Positions 26,330-35,639 of a stretch of 64,000 bases of DNA are shown piece by piece. The notes under the pieces were generated by a model. The model saw nothing but the letters and a program-made list of their open reading frames with translations, ran no database searches and was not told where the DNA came from. Origin of the DNA: Verrucomicrobiia bacterium (GTDB taxonomy: Bacteria > Verrucomicrobiota > Verrucomicrobiia > Limisphaerales > JAEYXS01); NCBI GenBank assembly GCA_036405135.1, contig DASWYF010000028.1:1-64000 (forward strand), read 5' to 3'. The translations under genes were made by a program, and so were the position numbers. The first letter of the stretch is position 1. Every line of letters begins with the position of its first letter.

Positions 26330-27610
26330 ATGAATATCATTGAGGAACTGCAGTGGCGCGGCTTGATCGCCGATCAGACGGATGCGGAAGGCCTGGCGAA
26401 ACGCCTGGCTGAAAAGCCCATCACGCTCTATGCCGGTTTCGATCCCACGGCGGACAGCCTCCATGTCGGTCACCTGGTGCCGTTGATCGCCTTGCGCCGG
26501 TTCCAGAATGACGGACATTTCCCGATCGCTATCGCCGGTGGGGCCACGGGCAGCATCGGTGATCCGAGCGGTAAATCCGCCGAGCGTTCCTTGCTCACGA
26601 AGGAGATGATCCAGGCGAATGTGGATGCGGTGCGTCCGCAGTTGGGTCGCTTGCTGGATTTCGAGACGACGAAGAATCCGGCGAAGCTGTTGGACAATGC
26701 GGATTGGACGGCGCAGTTGAGCTTCCTCGATTTCCTCCGGGACATCGGCAAGTTTTTTACGGTGAACCAGATGGTGCAGAAGGAGAGTGTTCGTGCCCGC
26801 ATGGAAGACCGTGAGGTGGGCATCAGTTACACGGAGTTCAGCTACCAGTTGTTGCAGGCGTTTGATTTTTATCACCTGAACCAGAAGTTCGATTGTGAAT
26901 TGCAGATCGGTGGCAGCGATCAGTGGGGCAATATCACGGCGGGCATCGATCTCTTGCGCAAGAAGGGCAGCAAGTATGGTTACGGCGTAACGCTGCCGCT
27001 CATCACGAAGGCGGACGGCACGAAGTTCGGCAAGACGGAGGGCGGCGCGGTGTGGCTCGATCCGAAGAAGACGAGCCCGTACCAGTTCTTCCAATTCTGG
27101 ATGAAGACGGATGACCGCGATGTGATCCGTTACCTGAAATTCTTCACGTTCTTGCCGCAGGACGTGATCGCGGATCTGGAAGCGAAGCACACGGCGAATC
27201 CGGGTGCGCGTGAGGCGCACAAGGCATTGGCGAAGGCGTGTACCGATCTGATCCATGGCGAGAACGCGACGCAGGAAGCAATCCGCGCGAGTGATATTTT
27301 GTTCGGCGGCAGTCTGGCGGGTTTGGCGGAATCCACGTTTAACGAGATCGTGGGTGAAGTGCCGACGAAGGAATTGCCTGCTGGGCAGTTCGCTGGTGCG
27401 GGTTCGACTTTGCTTGATGTGCTCGTCGCCTCCGGCCTCGCGACATCCAAGGGGCAAGCGCGCAAGGATGTGGAAGGCGGCGGTATCAATGTGAACAACG
27501 AGCGTGAGACAAATATCGCGCGCTTGCTCGTGGAGAATGATTTGTTATTCGGGAAGCATATCCTTTTGCGCAAGGGCAAGCGGAACTATGTGGTGATCAC
27601 GGCGAAGTGA
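26330..27610 (+). CDS. tyrS: Tyrosyl-tRNA synthetase
   Basis: Class I synthetase that charges tRNA-Tyr; 426 residues from the ATG at 26330 (a GTG at 26321 is an upstream alternative). The HIGH motif is LHVGHL and the KMSKS loop KFGKTEGG. The tyrosine-binding part has YAGFDPTADSLH, SYTEFSYQLLQAFDF and GGSDQWGNIT. A C-terminal S4 RNA-binding domain follows (LLDVLVASGLATSKGQARK and VNNERETNI). The organisation is that of the standard bacterial TyrRS. The next feature downstream is a palindromic element at 27623, and no terminator is obvious. Confidence 0.98.
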   Translation: MNIIEELQWRGLIADQTDAEGLAKRLAEKPITLYAGFDPTADSLHVGHLVPLIALRRFQNDGHFPIAIAGGATGSIGDPSGKSAERSLLTKEMIQANVDAVRPQLGRLLDFETTKNPAKLLDNADWTAQLSFLDFLRDIGKFFTVNQMVQKESVRARMEDREVGISYTEFSYQLLQAFDFYHLNQKFDCELQIGGSDQWGNITAGIDLLRKKGSKYGYGVTLPLITKADGTKFGKTEGGAVWLDPKKTSPYQFFQFWMKTDDRDVIRYLKFFTFLPQDVIADLEAKHTANPGAREAHKALAKACTDLIHGENATQEAIRASDILFGGSLAGLAESTFNEIVGEVPTKELPAGQFAGAGSTLLDVLVASGLATSKGQARKDVEGGGINVNNERETNIARLLVENDLLFGKHILLRKGKRNYVVITAK

Positions 27611-27622
27611 GTTTGTGGCGTT

Positions 27623-27649
27623 GGAGCGCGACCTTTAGGTCGCTTCAAC
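27623..27649 (-). repeat. 27-bp palindromic element, copy A
   Basis: Read on the minus strand this is GTTGAAGCGACCTAAAGGTC followed by GCGCTCC. The stem GCGACC/GGTCGC flanks a TAAA loop. It has the same outer bases as copies at 27750 and 30023, but a different stem that still pairs. Confidence 0.7.
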
Positions 27650-27749
27650 GCGAATATTATCACGACGGGTGAAATATTTGAGGGCAGACAAAAAGAATCG
27701 GTGCTCATTCTGAACTCTGAACCATTTTTCACACGCTTGGCTGGTGGAT

Positions 27750-27776
27750 GTTGAAGCGGCTTAAAAGCCGCGCTCC
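27750..27776 (+). repeat. 27-bp palindromic element, copy B
   Basis: GTTGAAGCGGCTTAAAAGCC followed by GCGCTCC. The stem GCGGCTT/AAGCCGC is preserved with changed bases relative to copy A. The preceding bases TGGAT also match copy C. Confidence 0.75.
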
Positions 27777-27866
27777 TAGCGCGTTGGATTGGCGGATGCA
27801 TGAGTTGCATGCGAACCTTGATTTGCGTTCAATGTCATTGTGGTTTTTAACGTCAGATTACCTGCT

Positions 27867-29966
27867 ATGAAGACGCTGCGTGTTTTTCTGGTTCTGATCG
27901 TGGGGGCGGTTTGTGCTCAGGCGGCGGAGTTGCCGGGCGACAAGCTGCTGGCGGAATATTTCCGCAAGGAGACGGCGAGGGTTTCGGAGGACACGTTTAA
28001 GGGGATCAAGACGTTGGAGGATTGGAAACGCGAACGTGCAGTGGCCAAGAAACAAGTGGAGGAGATGCTTGGCCTTTCGCCCATGCCAGAAAAAACCGAT
28101 CTCAAGGCGAACATCACGGGGCGCATAGACCATGAGCAATTCTATGTAGAAAATCTCCATTATCAGTCCATGCCCGGTCTCTTCGTGACGGCCAATCTGT
28201 ATGTGCCGAAGAATCTCACGAAGAAAGTTCCGGCCATCCTCTATGTCTGCGGTCACGGGCAGATGAAGACGAACGGGGTGAGTTTTGGGAACAAGACCGC
28301 GTATCAACATCACGGGGAGTGGTTCGCTCGGAACGGCTATGTGTGCCTGACGATTGATACGATCCAACTCGGAGAACTGGAAGGCATCCATCACGGCACG
28401 TATCGCGAGGGGATGTGGTGGTGGAATTCGCGGGGTTATACGCCAGCGGGTGTGGAGGCGTGGAACTCCATCCGCGGATTGGATTACTTGCAATCGCGTC
28501 CAGAGGTGGATGGCGAGAAGTTGGGCATCACGGGACGTTCTGGTGGTGGCGGTTACTCATGGTGGACGACGGTGCTGGATGAGCGCATCAAGGTCGCTGT
28601 GCCGGTCGCAGGCATCACGGATCTTCAGAACCATGTGGTGGATGGATGTGTGGAGGGGCATTGCGATTGCATGTTCATGGTGAATACGTATCGGTGGGAT
28701 TACGCAAAGGTGGCGGCATTAGTAGCCCCTCGGCCCTTGCTCATCGCAAATACGGATAAGGACCGCATCTTCCCGCTGGATGGTGTGGTGCGGTTGCACA
28801 AAGACGTGGCGGCGATCTACAAACTTTACGGTGAAACGAATAATCTCGGTCTGCTCATCACGGAGGGGCCGCACAAGGACACGCAGGATTTGCAGGTGCC
28901 CGCGTTTCGGTGGTTCAACCGGTTTCTGAAGGGTGAAGAGCCCCTGATCAGCATGGCGGCGGAGAAGTTGTTCAAGCCGCAGGAACTGAAAGTTTTTTCC
29001 TCACTGCCAACGGATGAGCGGACAACGAAGATCCAGGACACATTCGTGCCGATGGCGAAGCCGCCGGTCCCCGTTGACAAGGTGGGGTGGGAGAAGCAAA
29101 AGGGCGAATGGTTGTCCGCATTGAAGGAGAAGTCATTCCGCGGCTGGCCCACGGAGTGGAGTCCGAACAAACCCGGCCTGCGGAATCAAACGGGTGCGGA
29201 CACGATCAAGCTGATTCTTTGGCGATTCACCAGCCAGGAGGGTGTGGAGCTGCCGCTATATTGTATCGCCAAGGGCAATCACTTGGCGGCGCGCAAGGTG
29301 AAGCTCCAGGTGGTGGACGAGAAGGGTTGGGCCAATGTGCTGGCGGCATTCTCCGCGTATCAAGCGGGCAAGTTGGGGGATGAACTGGCGATCACGCCAG
29401 GTGTGAAACCGGACATGCTGGCGTGGATTAAGATGGTGGCGGATGTGGAGACAGATCTGACGGCAGTAGTGTTCCTGCCGCCACGCGGCATCGGCCCGAC
29501 GATGTGGGATCAAGACAAGCGGGAACAAACACAGATCCGCCGTCGCTTCATGATGTTGGGGCAGACGCTCGATGGAATGCGTGTGTGGGATATCAAGCGA
29601 GCGTTGGAAGTGTTGCAGACGGAATTCCCGGATCGAACGGTGCAGTTGGTGGGTGAGCGCAATCAGGGGATCAACGCACTGTATGCGTCGTTATTTGTGA
29701 ATGTGGTCAGTTCATTGGAGCTGATCGAGCCGCCGTCATCACATATGACAGGACCGGATTATCTGAATGTTTTGCGGTATCTGGATATCCCACAGGCGCT
29801 GGCGATGGTGGCGGAGAAGACGAAGGTGAAGGTCACGGATGGCAAACCGGAGGATTTCAAGTGGGCGACGGATGCGGCGAGCAAGCTGGGCTGGCCGCAG
29901 GGGCAGATAAAGTTCATCGATGCGAGAGCGGAGGCGAGGGAGAGGGCGAGGAAGGCGTTGGAATAG
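27867..29966 (+). CDS. Secreted alpha/beta hydrolase (acetyl xylan esterase-like)
   Basis: From the ATG at 27867 the product has 699 residues with a signal peptide (residues 1-20, VFLVLIVGAVCAQAA). Residues about 90-360 form an alpha/beta hydrolase domain of the acetyl xylan esterase / prolyl-oligopeptidase-like type: LYVPKNLTKKVPAILYVCGH, the nucleophile motif GRSGGGG (serine near residue 226), and the catalytic histidine probably in ITEGPHKDTQD. The second half (about 420-700) is not recognised. Related proteins are abundant in PVC bacteria and are thought to remove acyl groups from polysaccharides. The gene stands alone between palindromic elements. Confidence 0.82.
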   Translation: MKTLRVFLVLIVGAVCAQAAELPGDKLLAEYFRKETARVSEDTFKGIKTLEDWKRERAVAKKQVEEMLGLSPMPEKTDLKANITGRIDHEQFYVENLHYQSMPGLFVTANLYVPKNLTKKVPAILYVCGHGQMKTNGVSFGNKTAYQHHGEWFARNGYVCLTIDTIQLGELEGIHHGTYREGMWWWNSRGYTPAGVEAWNSIRGLDYLQSRPEVDGEKLGITGRSGGGGYSWWTTVLDERIKVAVPVAGITDLQNHVVDGCVEGHCDCMFMVNTYRWDYAKVAALVAPRPLLIANTDKDRIFPLDGVVRLHKDVAAIYKLYGETNNLGLLITEGPHKDTQDLQVPAFRWFNRFLKGEEPLISMAAEKLFKPQELKVFSSLPTDERTTKIQDTFVPMAKPPVPVDKVGWEKQKGEWLSALKEKSFRGWPTEWSPNKPGLRNQTGADTIKLILWRFTSQEGVELPLYCIAKGNHLAARKVKLQVVDEKGWANVLAAFSAYQAGKLGDELAITPGVKPDMLAWIKMVADVETDLTAVVFLPPRGIGPTMWDQDKREQTQIRRRFMMLGQTLDGMRVWDIKRALEVLQTEFPDRTVQLVGERNQGINALYASLFVNVVSSLELIEPPSSHMTGPDYLNVLRYLDIPQALAMVAEKTKVKVTDGKPEDFKWATDAASKLGWPQGQIKFIDARAEARERARKALE

Positions 29967-30022
29967 AGAGGCTGGGGGTTAGGGATGTGGCTGGCCAGTT
30001 TCACCACTGTTGGCGAGTGGAT

Positions 30023-30049
30023 GTTGAAGCGGCATGAATGCCGCGCTCC
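30023..30049 (+). repeat. 27-bp palindromic element, copy C
   Basis: GTTGAAGCGGCATGAATGCC followed by GCGCTCC. The stem GCGGCAT/ATGCCGC differs from copies A and B at paired positions. It lies 56 bases after the hydrolase gene and 102 bases before the sigma factor gene. Confidence 0.75.
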
Positions 30050-30150
30050 AAGGGTCAGTTCGGCCTCCTGACCTCGGCGGCTACGGAGTTGGTTTTCTTT
30101 TCCTGTAACAAACGCGGATGGATGCTTAATGTGAGGGGACAAGCATTAAC

Positions 30151-30891
30151 GTGTCCGATACGAGTCCATCTACCAAGGCGCCGTCGCTGTTCGTCACCAC
30201 CCGCTGGTCGGTGGTGCTGGCGGCGCAAGACAAGGCGTCGCCGGATTCCGCGGCGGCCTGGGAAACCCTGTGCCGCACGTATTGGTATCCGCTCTATGCG
30301 TATGTGCGGCATCAGGGGCACAGCCCACATGATGCGCAGGACTTGACGCAGGAGTTCATCGCGCGGTTTCTGGCGAAGGATTATCTCAAAGCGGCGGATC
30401 GCGAGAAGGGGCATTTCCGCACGTTTCTACGCGTAGCTCTTAAAAGATTTCTCCTGAACGAATGGGATCGCGTGAAGGCCCTCAAGCGCGGTGGTGGACA
30501 TGCGATTGTCTCTTTCGATACGGAAGTGGCGGAGGCGAAATATCAGACGGAGGCGCACGGCAAACCATCGGAGCAGGTGTATGAACGTGAGTGGGCCATG
30601 GCGCTGCTGCAAAAGACGATGGCGGATTTGCGCGGCGAGTATGAACGGGCGGGTAAGACGAATGAATATGAGCGTTTGAAGAATTGCCTGACGGCGGATC
30701 GCGGAACGATCAGTTACGGGCAGATCGCGACGGACTTGGGCATGAGCGAGGGGGCGGCGCGCGTGGCGGTGCATCGGTTGCGCAAGCGTTTTCGTGAAGT
30801 GTTCCGCGAGGCGGTGGCGGATACGGTTTCTGAAGCAACTGAAGTGGATGACGAAGTGCGTTATGTGGTGGGTTTGCTGAGCCAGGGATAA
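30151..30891 (+). CDS. ECF-type RNA polymerase sigma factor, kinase-associated
   Basis: A 246-residue sigma-70-family factor. The region 2 part reads AAWETLCRTYWYPLYAYVRH, then DAQDLTQEFIARFL; the region 4 part reads TISYGQIATDLGMSEGAARV and RLRKRFREVF. It starts with GTG at 30151 and has a longer linker between regions 2 and 4 than most ECF factors. Sigma factors of this type sit next to a Ser/Thr kinase gene in Verrucomicrobia (here the kinase starts 51 bases later), so the kinase probably controls the factor's activity. No anti-sigma factor gene is present. Confidence 0.88.
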   Translation: MSDTSPSTKAPSLFVTTRWSVVLAAQDKASPDSAAAWETLCRTYWYPLYAYVRHQGHSPHDAQDLTQEFIARFLAKDYLKAADREKGHFRTFLRVALKRFLLNEWDRVKALKRGGGHAIVSFDTEVAEAKYQTEAHGKPSEQVYEREWAMALLQKTMADLRGEYERAGKTNEYERLKNCLTADRGTISYGQIATDLGMSEGAARVAVHRLRKRFREVFREAVADTVSEATEVDDEVRYVVGLLSQG

Positions 30892-30942
30892 CGTCATGAG
30901 ATTTTTTGTAACAACGATGACAGGCCGCTTAATCACTAGGTA

Positions 30943-33900
30943 ATGAGCGATACTGGTCATACAAAATGCCCGCGGTGCGGCAAGGAACTTACGGCGTCGG
31001 CGCCGGAAGGATTGTGCCCCGCCTGTCTGGCGGGATTAAATTTCGCTACAGAGACGAATCTGAGCGGCGCGGATATGAAGGACGCTCTGCCGCCGATGAC
31101 GCCTGCGGAACTGGCTCCGCATTTTCCGCAGTTGGAGATATTGGAGTGTTTGGGGCGCGGCGGTATGGGGGTGGTTTACAAGGCGCGGCAGAAATCGCTG
31201 AACCGGATGGTCGCGCTGAAACTGATGGCGCCGGAGCGGGTGCAGGATGGGAAGTTCGCTGCACGCTTCGAGAAGGAGGCGCAGGCGCTGGCGGTGCTGA
31301 ATCATCCGAACATCGTGACGGTGCATGACTTCGGACAGGCGGGTGGTTTCTATTTCCTGCTGATGGAGTTCGTGGATGGCGTGAACCTGCGGCAGCTCCT
31401 GCGCTCGCGTAAGCTGCAACCTGCGGAGGCTCTAGCCATCGTGCCACCGATTTGCGAGGCGCTGCAGTATGCGCATGAGCATGGCATCGTGCATCGGGAC
31501 ATCAAGCCGGAGAATCTGTTGCTGGCGAAAGATGGACGGGTGAAGATCGCGGATTTCGGCATCGCGAAGATATTGGGAAACCCAGCGGACAAAGACGAGA
31601 AAGCAGAAGACAAGGCAGCTGCTGATGGTGCCACACAGCACACGACGATGGGGACGCCGCAGTATATGGCGCCGGAACAGCGCGAGCATCCGCAGACGGC
31701 AGATCATCGGGCGGATATCTATTCGCTGGGCGTGGTGCTGTATGAGTTGCTGACGGGAGAATTGCCGGCGGACAAGTTGCAGCCCCCTTCACGCAAGGTG
31801 CAGATCGATGTGCGGCTGGATGAAGTGGTGTTGCGCGCACTGGAGAAGACGCCGGAGTTGCGCTACCAGACGGCGGGAGAGTTCAAGACACGGGTGGAGA
31901 CGGTGACCGCAGGGAACAGTCCGTCCTCAAGTAAACACCCGACTTTAATCAAACAGGCCCGTGGCCGTTACACTTCGCCGGAGTATCTGGCCACGCCGGG
32001 GGGAGGATTTCTCAAGCACGAGGGCAAAGGAGAGCTTTCGCTTTATTCGGATCATCTGATATTTGCTGCCTCCGGGAAGCGGACCAGGATTCCTTTTGAT
32101 TCATTGCGGCAACTGGCCGCTGCTCGCGGGCCCAGATGGACGAGTCCCGCGGGGCACCAATACCTCTCGCTGATCTATGACGATGGCAGCCGCAAGAGGC
32201 ACCTGTTGTTCATGGCCGGGGAAGGAATCTTCAAAACCGCTGCGGATACGGAGGATGACGCGGCGGACTGGATCGCGGCGATCCAGGCAGCGGTCTTGGA
32301 GAATGGGGGCAAGGCGTTGATCGTTCCAGAAGGCGGTCCTCTTGTGGTGGCGGCTTCGCCTGGGCTGACAGCCTTCATCCTGCTCCCGTTCTTTGTTTTG
32401 GCGGTTTTCGCATGGTTGTTACCGCTTATGCCGGGCCCGCGACCGGGATCGGGGCATGATTCCAATAGGTGGGTTCATTTGGGGCCGCTGCTTGCATTAT
32501 TGGCTGGAGCTGGTGCCGCGCTGCTATTTTTCTCCCGCCGTACCAGACGGACATCAGGGAAAGGCAAAGTCAATGGCAGTCAAGCCCGGGGGAACGCGTC
32601 AGAAGCGGGGACGGCATCTACGCCCCCAGCCGGTTTGGCGAAGGAAAGAGCCTCTAGAAACACCAGTGTGGGGAATCATGCAGGCAAGGTGATCTTCTAC
32701 GTGAGTGTGATCTTGGGGGTGCTGCTGATCGGAATGTTGCCGTTCCGTTTCAATCGTGATTCGGCCTATCTTCTTCTGGTTGGGGTTTCCCTGATGTTTT
32801 CGATTTTCGCCGGGGTGATGATGGAGAGGAGGTGGCGCCGGGCGATCACCTCACAAGATCTGAACAGCATTGAGCTATGGCAGGCGCGTTTCAAGGCGTT
32901 GTCGGTGGTGGCGTGGATATTGTCATTGCCGGTGATCGGATTCGGCATCTTCTTTCTCGTGAACGTGCTGTCTGAAAAAGGCGGATGGAATCCGGCAGTG
33001 TCCGAGGCAGTGCTGGTGCCGTTGACATGGCTGGGGATGCTATTCCTGCCGTGGGCGGGAGCGAGGTTGAGCCGTGTGGAGTCGAATCCGCCGGAGAAAT
33101 CGCGGGGCAGCGGTGGCGGAGGTGCCTTCGTGTTGCGGTTGGTGATCTTCCTCGTGTTCATCGCGGTCTTCGTGAATGTGGCCTCAAAGACGCGGGAACA
33201 CGCGGAGACGGACTGGCGTGAGGCACAGAAGCAGAAGCTGGCGCAGGCGATGTGGTCACCGATGTCTGAGCGCAAGATCAATGAACCTCCCTTTATCGCG
33301 CATCTGCCAGACGGCCGCCGGTTGGAACTGCTGGCGGTGCGGTTGCCGAAGACGGATAAGAGTGAGGCTTGGTGGAAACCGGATGGGTCACCTTCCATTT
33401 ATGGTGGGGACGTGCAGATGGAAGGGACATTGACCTCGTCCAACGGAGTTTTGGGTTTGGTCAGGATCGAGCCGAGGTTTCAAACGCTATCAGACAATAT
33501 GGCCTCCTTTCCGGATGGCTACAGGATGGTGCTTAAGAATGGTGTGCGGCAACCGACGGGTGAGCTTTCCGTGATGCACTTCGACCGGGTCGTGGGCGAT
33601 GGGGAGACGGCCAGCCTGTTTGTGAGGGTGGGGGTGCGGGATTGGGACACGTTGCTGGTGATGGAGGCGGGTGTCGGAGGCTATCTGAAGGGAGGAGCCG
33701 CACGCAGACAGTGGGAGTTTTCCGAGACATCGAACGGTAACCTCAAAGTATCCACTAAAAACCTGATGAAGCAGGAGGGGATGGAGTATTCATTGGTGGC
33801 CATCGGCAAGGATGGGAAAACATATCGCCCCAATTTGATCCAGGAAACGAAGGCGACCGGGAAGGCGTGGAGCGAGTATGAGGCGGGTTTCGATTCCGGG

Positions 33901-35466
33901 GGCATGACGGATGCCTTAAAGCTCAGCGAGGTGAAAGAGGTGCGCTGGCGGGCACGAACTTTAGATACGGTGGAGTTCCGGAATGTGTCGCTGAAGCAGG
34001 GAAGAATCACGCAGGTGGAGGTGAGGGATTTGGGGACGGATCTAAGAACAAGGGAGGAAGCAGTCCGCAGAGATGCTGATAATACCAAGGTGCTTCTGGG
34101 CACAGCCAGCCTGATCCAGGCCAAGGCCGATGGCCTAAGCTGGCGCTGGCGGGTGAACAAGCAGCGGTCCGCGCGGCTGCTCTTTGGCCTTACCGATAGC
34201 GACCTTAATGGCGTGCTGGGAACAATCGTGCCGGTATCGCTCCGTGAAAATGAAGTGGTGAATGGTGATTGGAGCGTGGAGAAGGACATTTTATTGACGA
34301 CGATCAAAACGGGTGATTCCAGCCAGGTGAAGCTTGAGGAGAAATCCATCTCACCGCTGGCGAGATTTCAGCAGGCGGCGAGCGTTGGCACTACCTTGGA
34401 AAGCTGGCAGCAAATCACCAGCCAGACTCAACCGATCACGCTCAGCAGCACCTATTATCAGACGCTGTGGGAAGCCGAGGTGGTCAGATTTTCTGCGGAT
34501 GGAAAAACCAGATCACCCCGTAGATTGCGCGTGGTCGTACGTTTGGCTGACCCGGATGAGGCGGAAAACATCGAGGTTTTGCAAGATAGTGATCCAGTGA
34601 AGGAGGTCCGGGCGATCGAGAACAAAGGAATAGTTTCCATGGGGCAAGCGATGGATACGGCGAGCAAATCGATAGCACTCCGTTCGGTGACCAATAGCTC
34701 TGGAGCCATCAGCTTGATGAGCAGGACGGCGCTGTTGCCGGGGGAGATTCTTCAACCGGTTTTGCGGTTTGAAGATGGCCGATTGGAGCCCGGCAGCGTC
34801 ACCTATTTTGTCATCAAGCGTGAGAGGTCCGATTATGATACGCTTTCGCTAACGTGGCAGCCTTTTCCGGGCTTGGCACCGGAGTTGGAGTTGGCTGCGG
34901 TTGAACAGATCCGGGAACGGTGGACCAGCAACAACATCATACTCCCACCCGGGCAGGCATCGCGGGTATTCACGGTGACCAATGCCGAGGGGGTCTTGAT
35001 CCACGGCGAGGTGAATTTCAAGCGTAGTCATTCCGTTGTCGGGGAGACAAATGCGGCTGCCAGTCTGGTTTTCGAGAAGACCTCCGGGTTCGGCCAGTCT
35101 CTCATGTTGCATTTTTATAATGGGAGCATTCCGGAGGGGTATAAGTTAGTGGCTAACGGGGTGATTCCAGAGAGCCTTAGCGGAGATACGCATACGCATG
35201 TTAGCAAGGGAATCCATGGTCAAATGGGGACTTTTTCATGGAGTTTGCGCCCGCGAAGAAGTTTGACCAGAGACGAGTTGTTACAGAGGGGTGGATTCAT
35301 GGGTGCAGGCGGATTTGCTGAAGAGGCGGCCCGCCAGATCAACAATCGCGGTGCCAAAGGCCCGATTGTGGTGCGACCGGGAAAACCCATTGAGCTGTTC
35401 TCCGTCACCAATTCCGCCGGGGAAGTTTTCAAAGGCTCACTCGAACTTGTGGGGAACAAGCCATAG
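30943..35466 (+). CDS. Large membrane Ser/Thr protein kinase with PH-like region and sensor domain
   Basis: A 1507-residue protein. Residues 9-28 are a zinc-ribbon-like element (CPRCGKELTASAPEGLCPAC). The Hanks-type kinase domain runs from about 65 to 325: LGRGGMGVVYKAR, VALKLM (catalytic lysine), VHRDIKPENLL (catalytic aspartate) and ADFGIAK. A beta-rich PH/GRAM-like stretch follows (about 335-455), then seven hydrophobic spans between about 470 and 760 (TAFILLPFFVLAVFAWLLPL is the first). The long C-terminal part of about 740 residues is probably outside the cytosol; it has no clear family but includes a segment with EVRWRARTLDTVEFRNVSL. The neighbouring sigma factor is its likely output. 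A hairpin terminator follows at 35501. Confidence 0.88.
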   Translation: MSDTGHTKCPRCGKELTASAPEGLCPACLAGLNFATETNLSGADMKDALPPMTPAELAPHFPQLEILECLGRGGMGVVYKARQKSLNRMVALKLMAPERVQDGKFAARFEKEAQALAVLNHPNIVTVHDFGQAGGFYFLLMEFVDGVNLRQLLRSRKLQPAEALAIVPPICEALQYAHEHGIVHRDIKPENLLLAKDGRVKIADFGIAKILGNPADKDEKAEDKAAADGATQHTTMGTPQYMAPEQREHPQTADHRADIYSLGVVLYELLTGELPADKLQPPSRKVQIDVRLDEVVLRALEKTPELRYQTAGEFKTRVETVTAGNSPSSSKHPTLIKQARGRYTSPEYLATPGGGFLKHEGKGELSLYSDHLIFAASGKRTRIPFDSLRQLAAARGPRWTSPAGHQYLSLIYDDGSRKRHLLFMAGEGIFKTAADTEDDAADWIAAIQAAVLENGGKALIVPEGGPLVVAASPGLTAFILLPFFVLAVFAWLLPLMPGPRPGSGHDSNRWVHLGPLLALLAGAGAALLFFSRRTRRTSGKGKVNGSQARGNASEAGTASTPPAGLAKERASRNTSVGNHAGKVIFYVSVILGVLLIGMLPFRFNRDSAYLLLVGVSLMFSIFAGVMMERRWRRAITSQDLNSIELWQARFKALSVVAWILSLPVIGFGIFFLVNVLSEKGGWNPAVSEAVLVPLTWLGMLFLPWAGARLSRVESNPPEKSRGSGGGGAFVLRLVIFLVFIAVFVNVASKTREHAETDWREAQKQKLAQAMWSPMSERKINEPPFIAHLPDGRRLELLAVRLPKTDKSEAWWKPDGSPSIYGGDVQMEGTLTSSNGVLGLVRIEPRFQTLSDNMASFPDGYRMVLKNGVRQPTGELSVMHFDRVVGDGETASLFVRVGVRDWDTLLVMEAGVGGYLKGGAARRQWEFSETSNGNLKVSTKNLMKQEGMEYSLVAIGKDGKTYRPNLIQETKATGKAWSEYEAGFDSGGMTDALKLSEVKEVRWRARTLDTVEFRNVSLKQGRITQVEVRDLGTDLRTREEAVRRDADNTKVLLGTASLIQAKADGLSWRWRVNKQRSARLLFGLTDSDLNGVLGTIVPVSLRENEVVNGDWSVEKDILLTTIKTGDSSQVKLEEKSISPLARFQQAASVGTTLESWQQITSQTQPITLSSTYYQTLWEAEVVRFSADGKTRSPRRLRVVVRLADPDEAENIEVLQDSDPVKEVRAIENKGIVSMGQAMDTASKSIALRSVTNSSGAISLMSRTALLPGEILQPVLRFEDGRLEPGSVTYFVIKRERSDYDTLSLTWQPFPGLAPELELAAVEQIRERWTSNNIILPPGQASRVFTVTNAEGVLIHGEVNFKRSHSVVGETNAAASLVFEKTSGFGQSLMLHFYNGSIPEGYKLVANGVIPESLSGDTHTHVSKGIHGQMGTFSWSLRPRRSLTRDELLQRGGFMGAGGFAEEAARQINNRGAKGPIVVRPGKPIELFSVTNSAGEVFKGSLELVGNKP

Positions 35467-35500
35467 GCAGTCAGGCATGGTTGCTGATATGGGCGTAAAA

Positions 35501-35532
35501 AGAGCGGCGGCCGAGGTGGCCGCCGCTCTTGC
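35501..35532 (+). terminator. Candidate terminator of the sigma/kinase operon
   Basis: A 12-bp perfect stem, AGAGCGGCGGCC (35501-35512) with GGCCGCCGCTCT (35518-35529), has a 5-base loop. The following T-run is short (TT, G, C, TT), so it is a hairpin with a weak tail. Confidence 0.65.
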
Positions 35533-35639
35533 TTGATTGCGGTATGCGTTGAGGAATGGCGCAGTGGCAGGGCATTTGCGCATATTTGCCGATTGCGCGG
35601 AAACAGCCGCTTATTAGTATCCAGCTTGTGAACTCCCTG

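Noticed and set aside
26189-27457. Minus-strand frame of 422 codons opposite tyrS
   Set aside because: Antisense shadow of tyrS without domain content.
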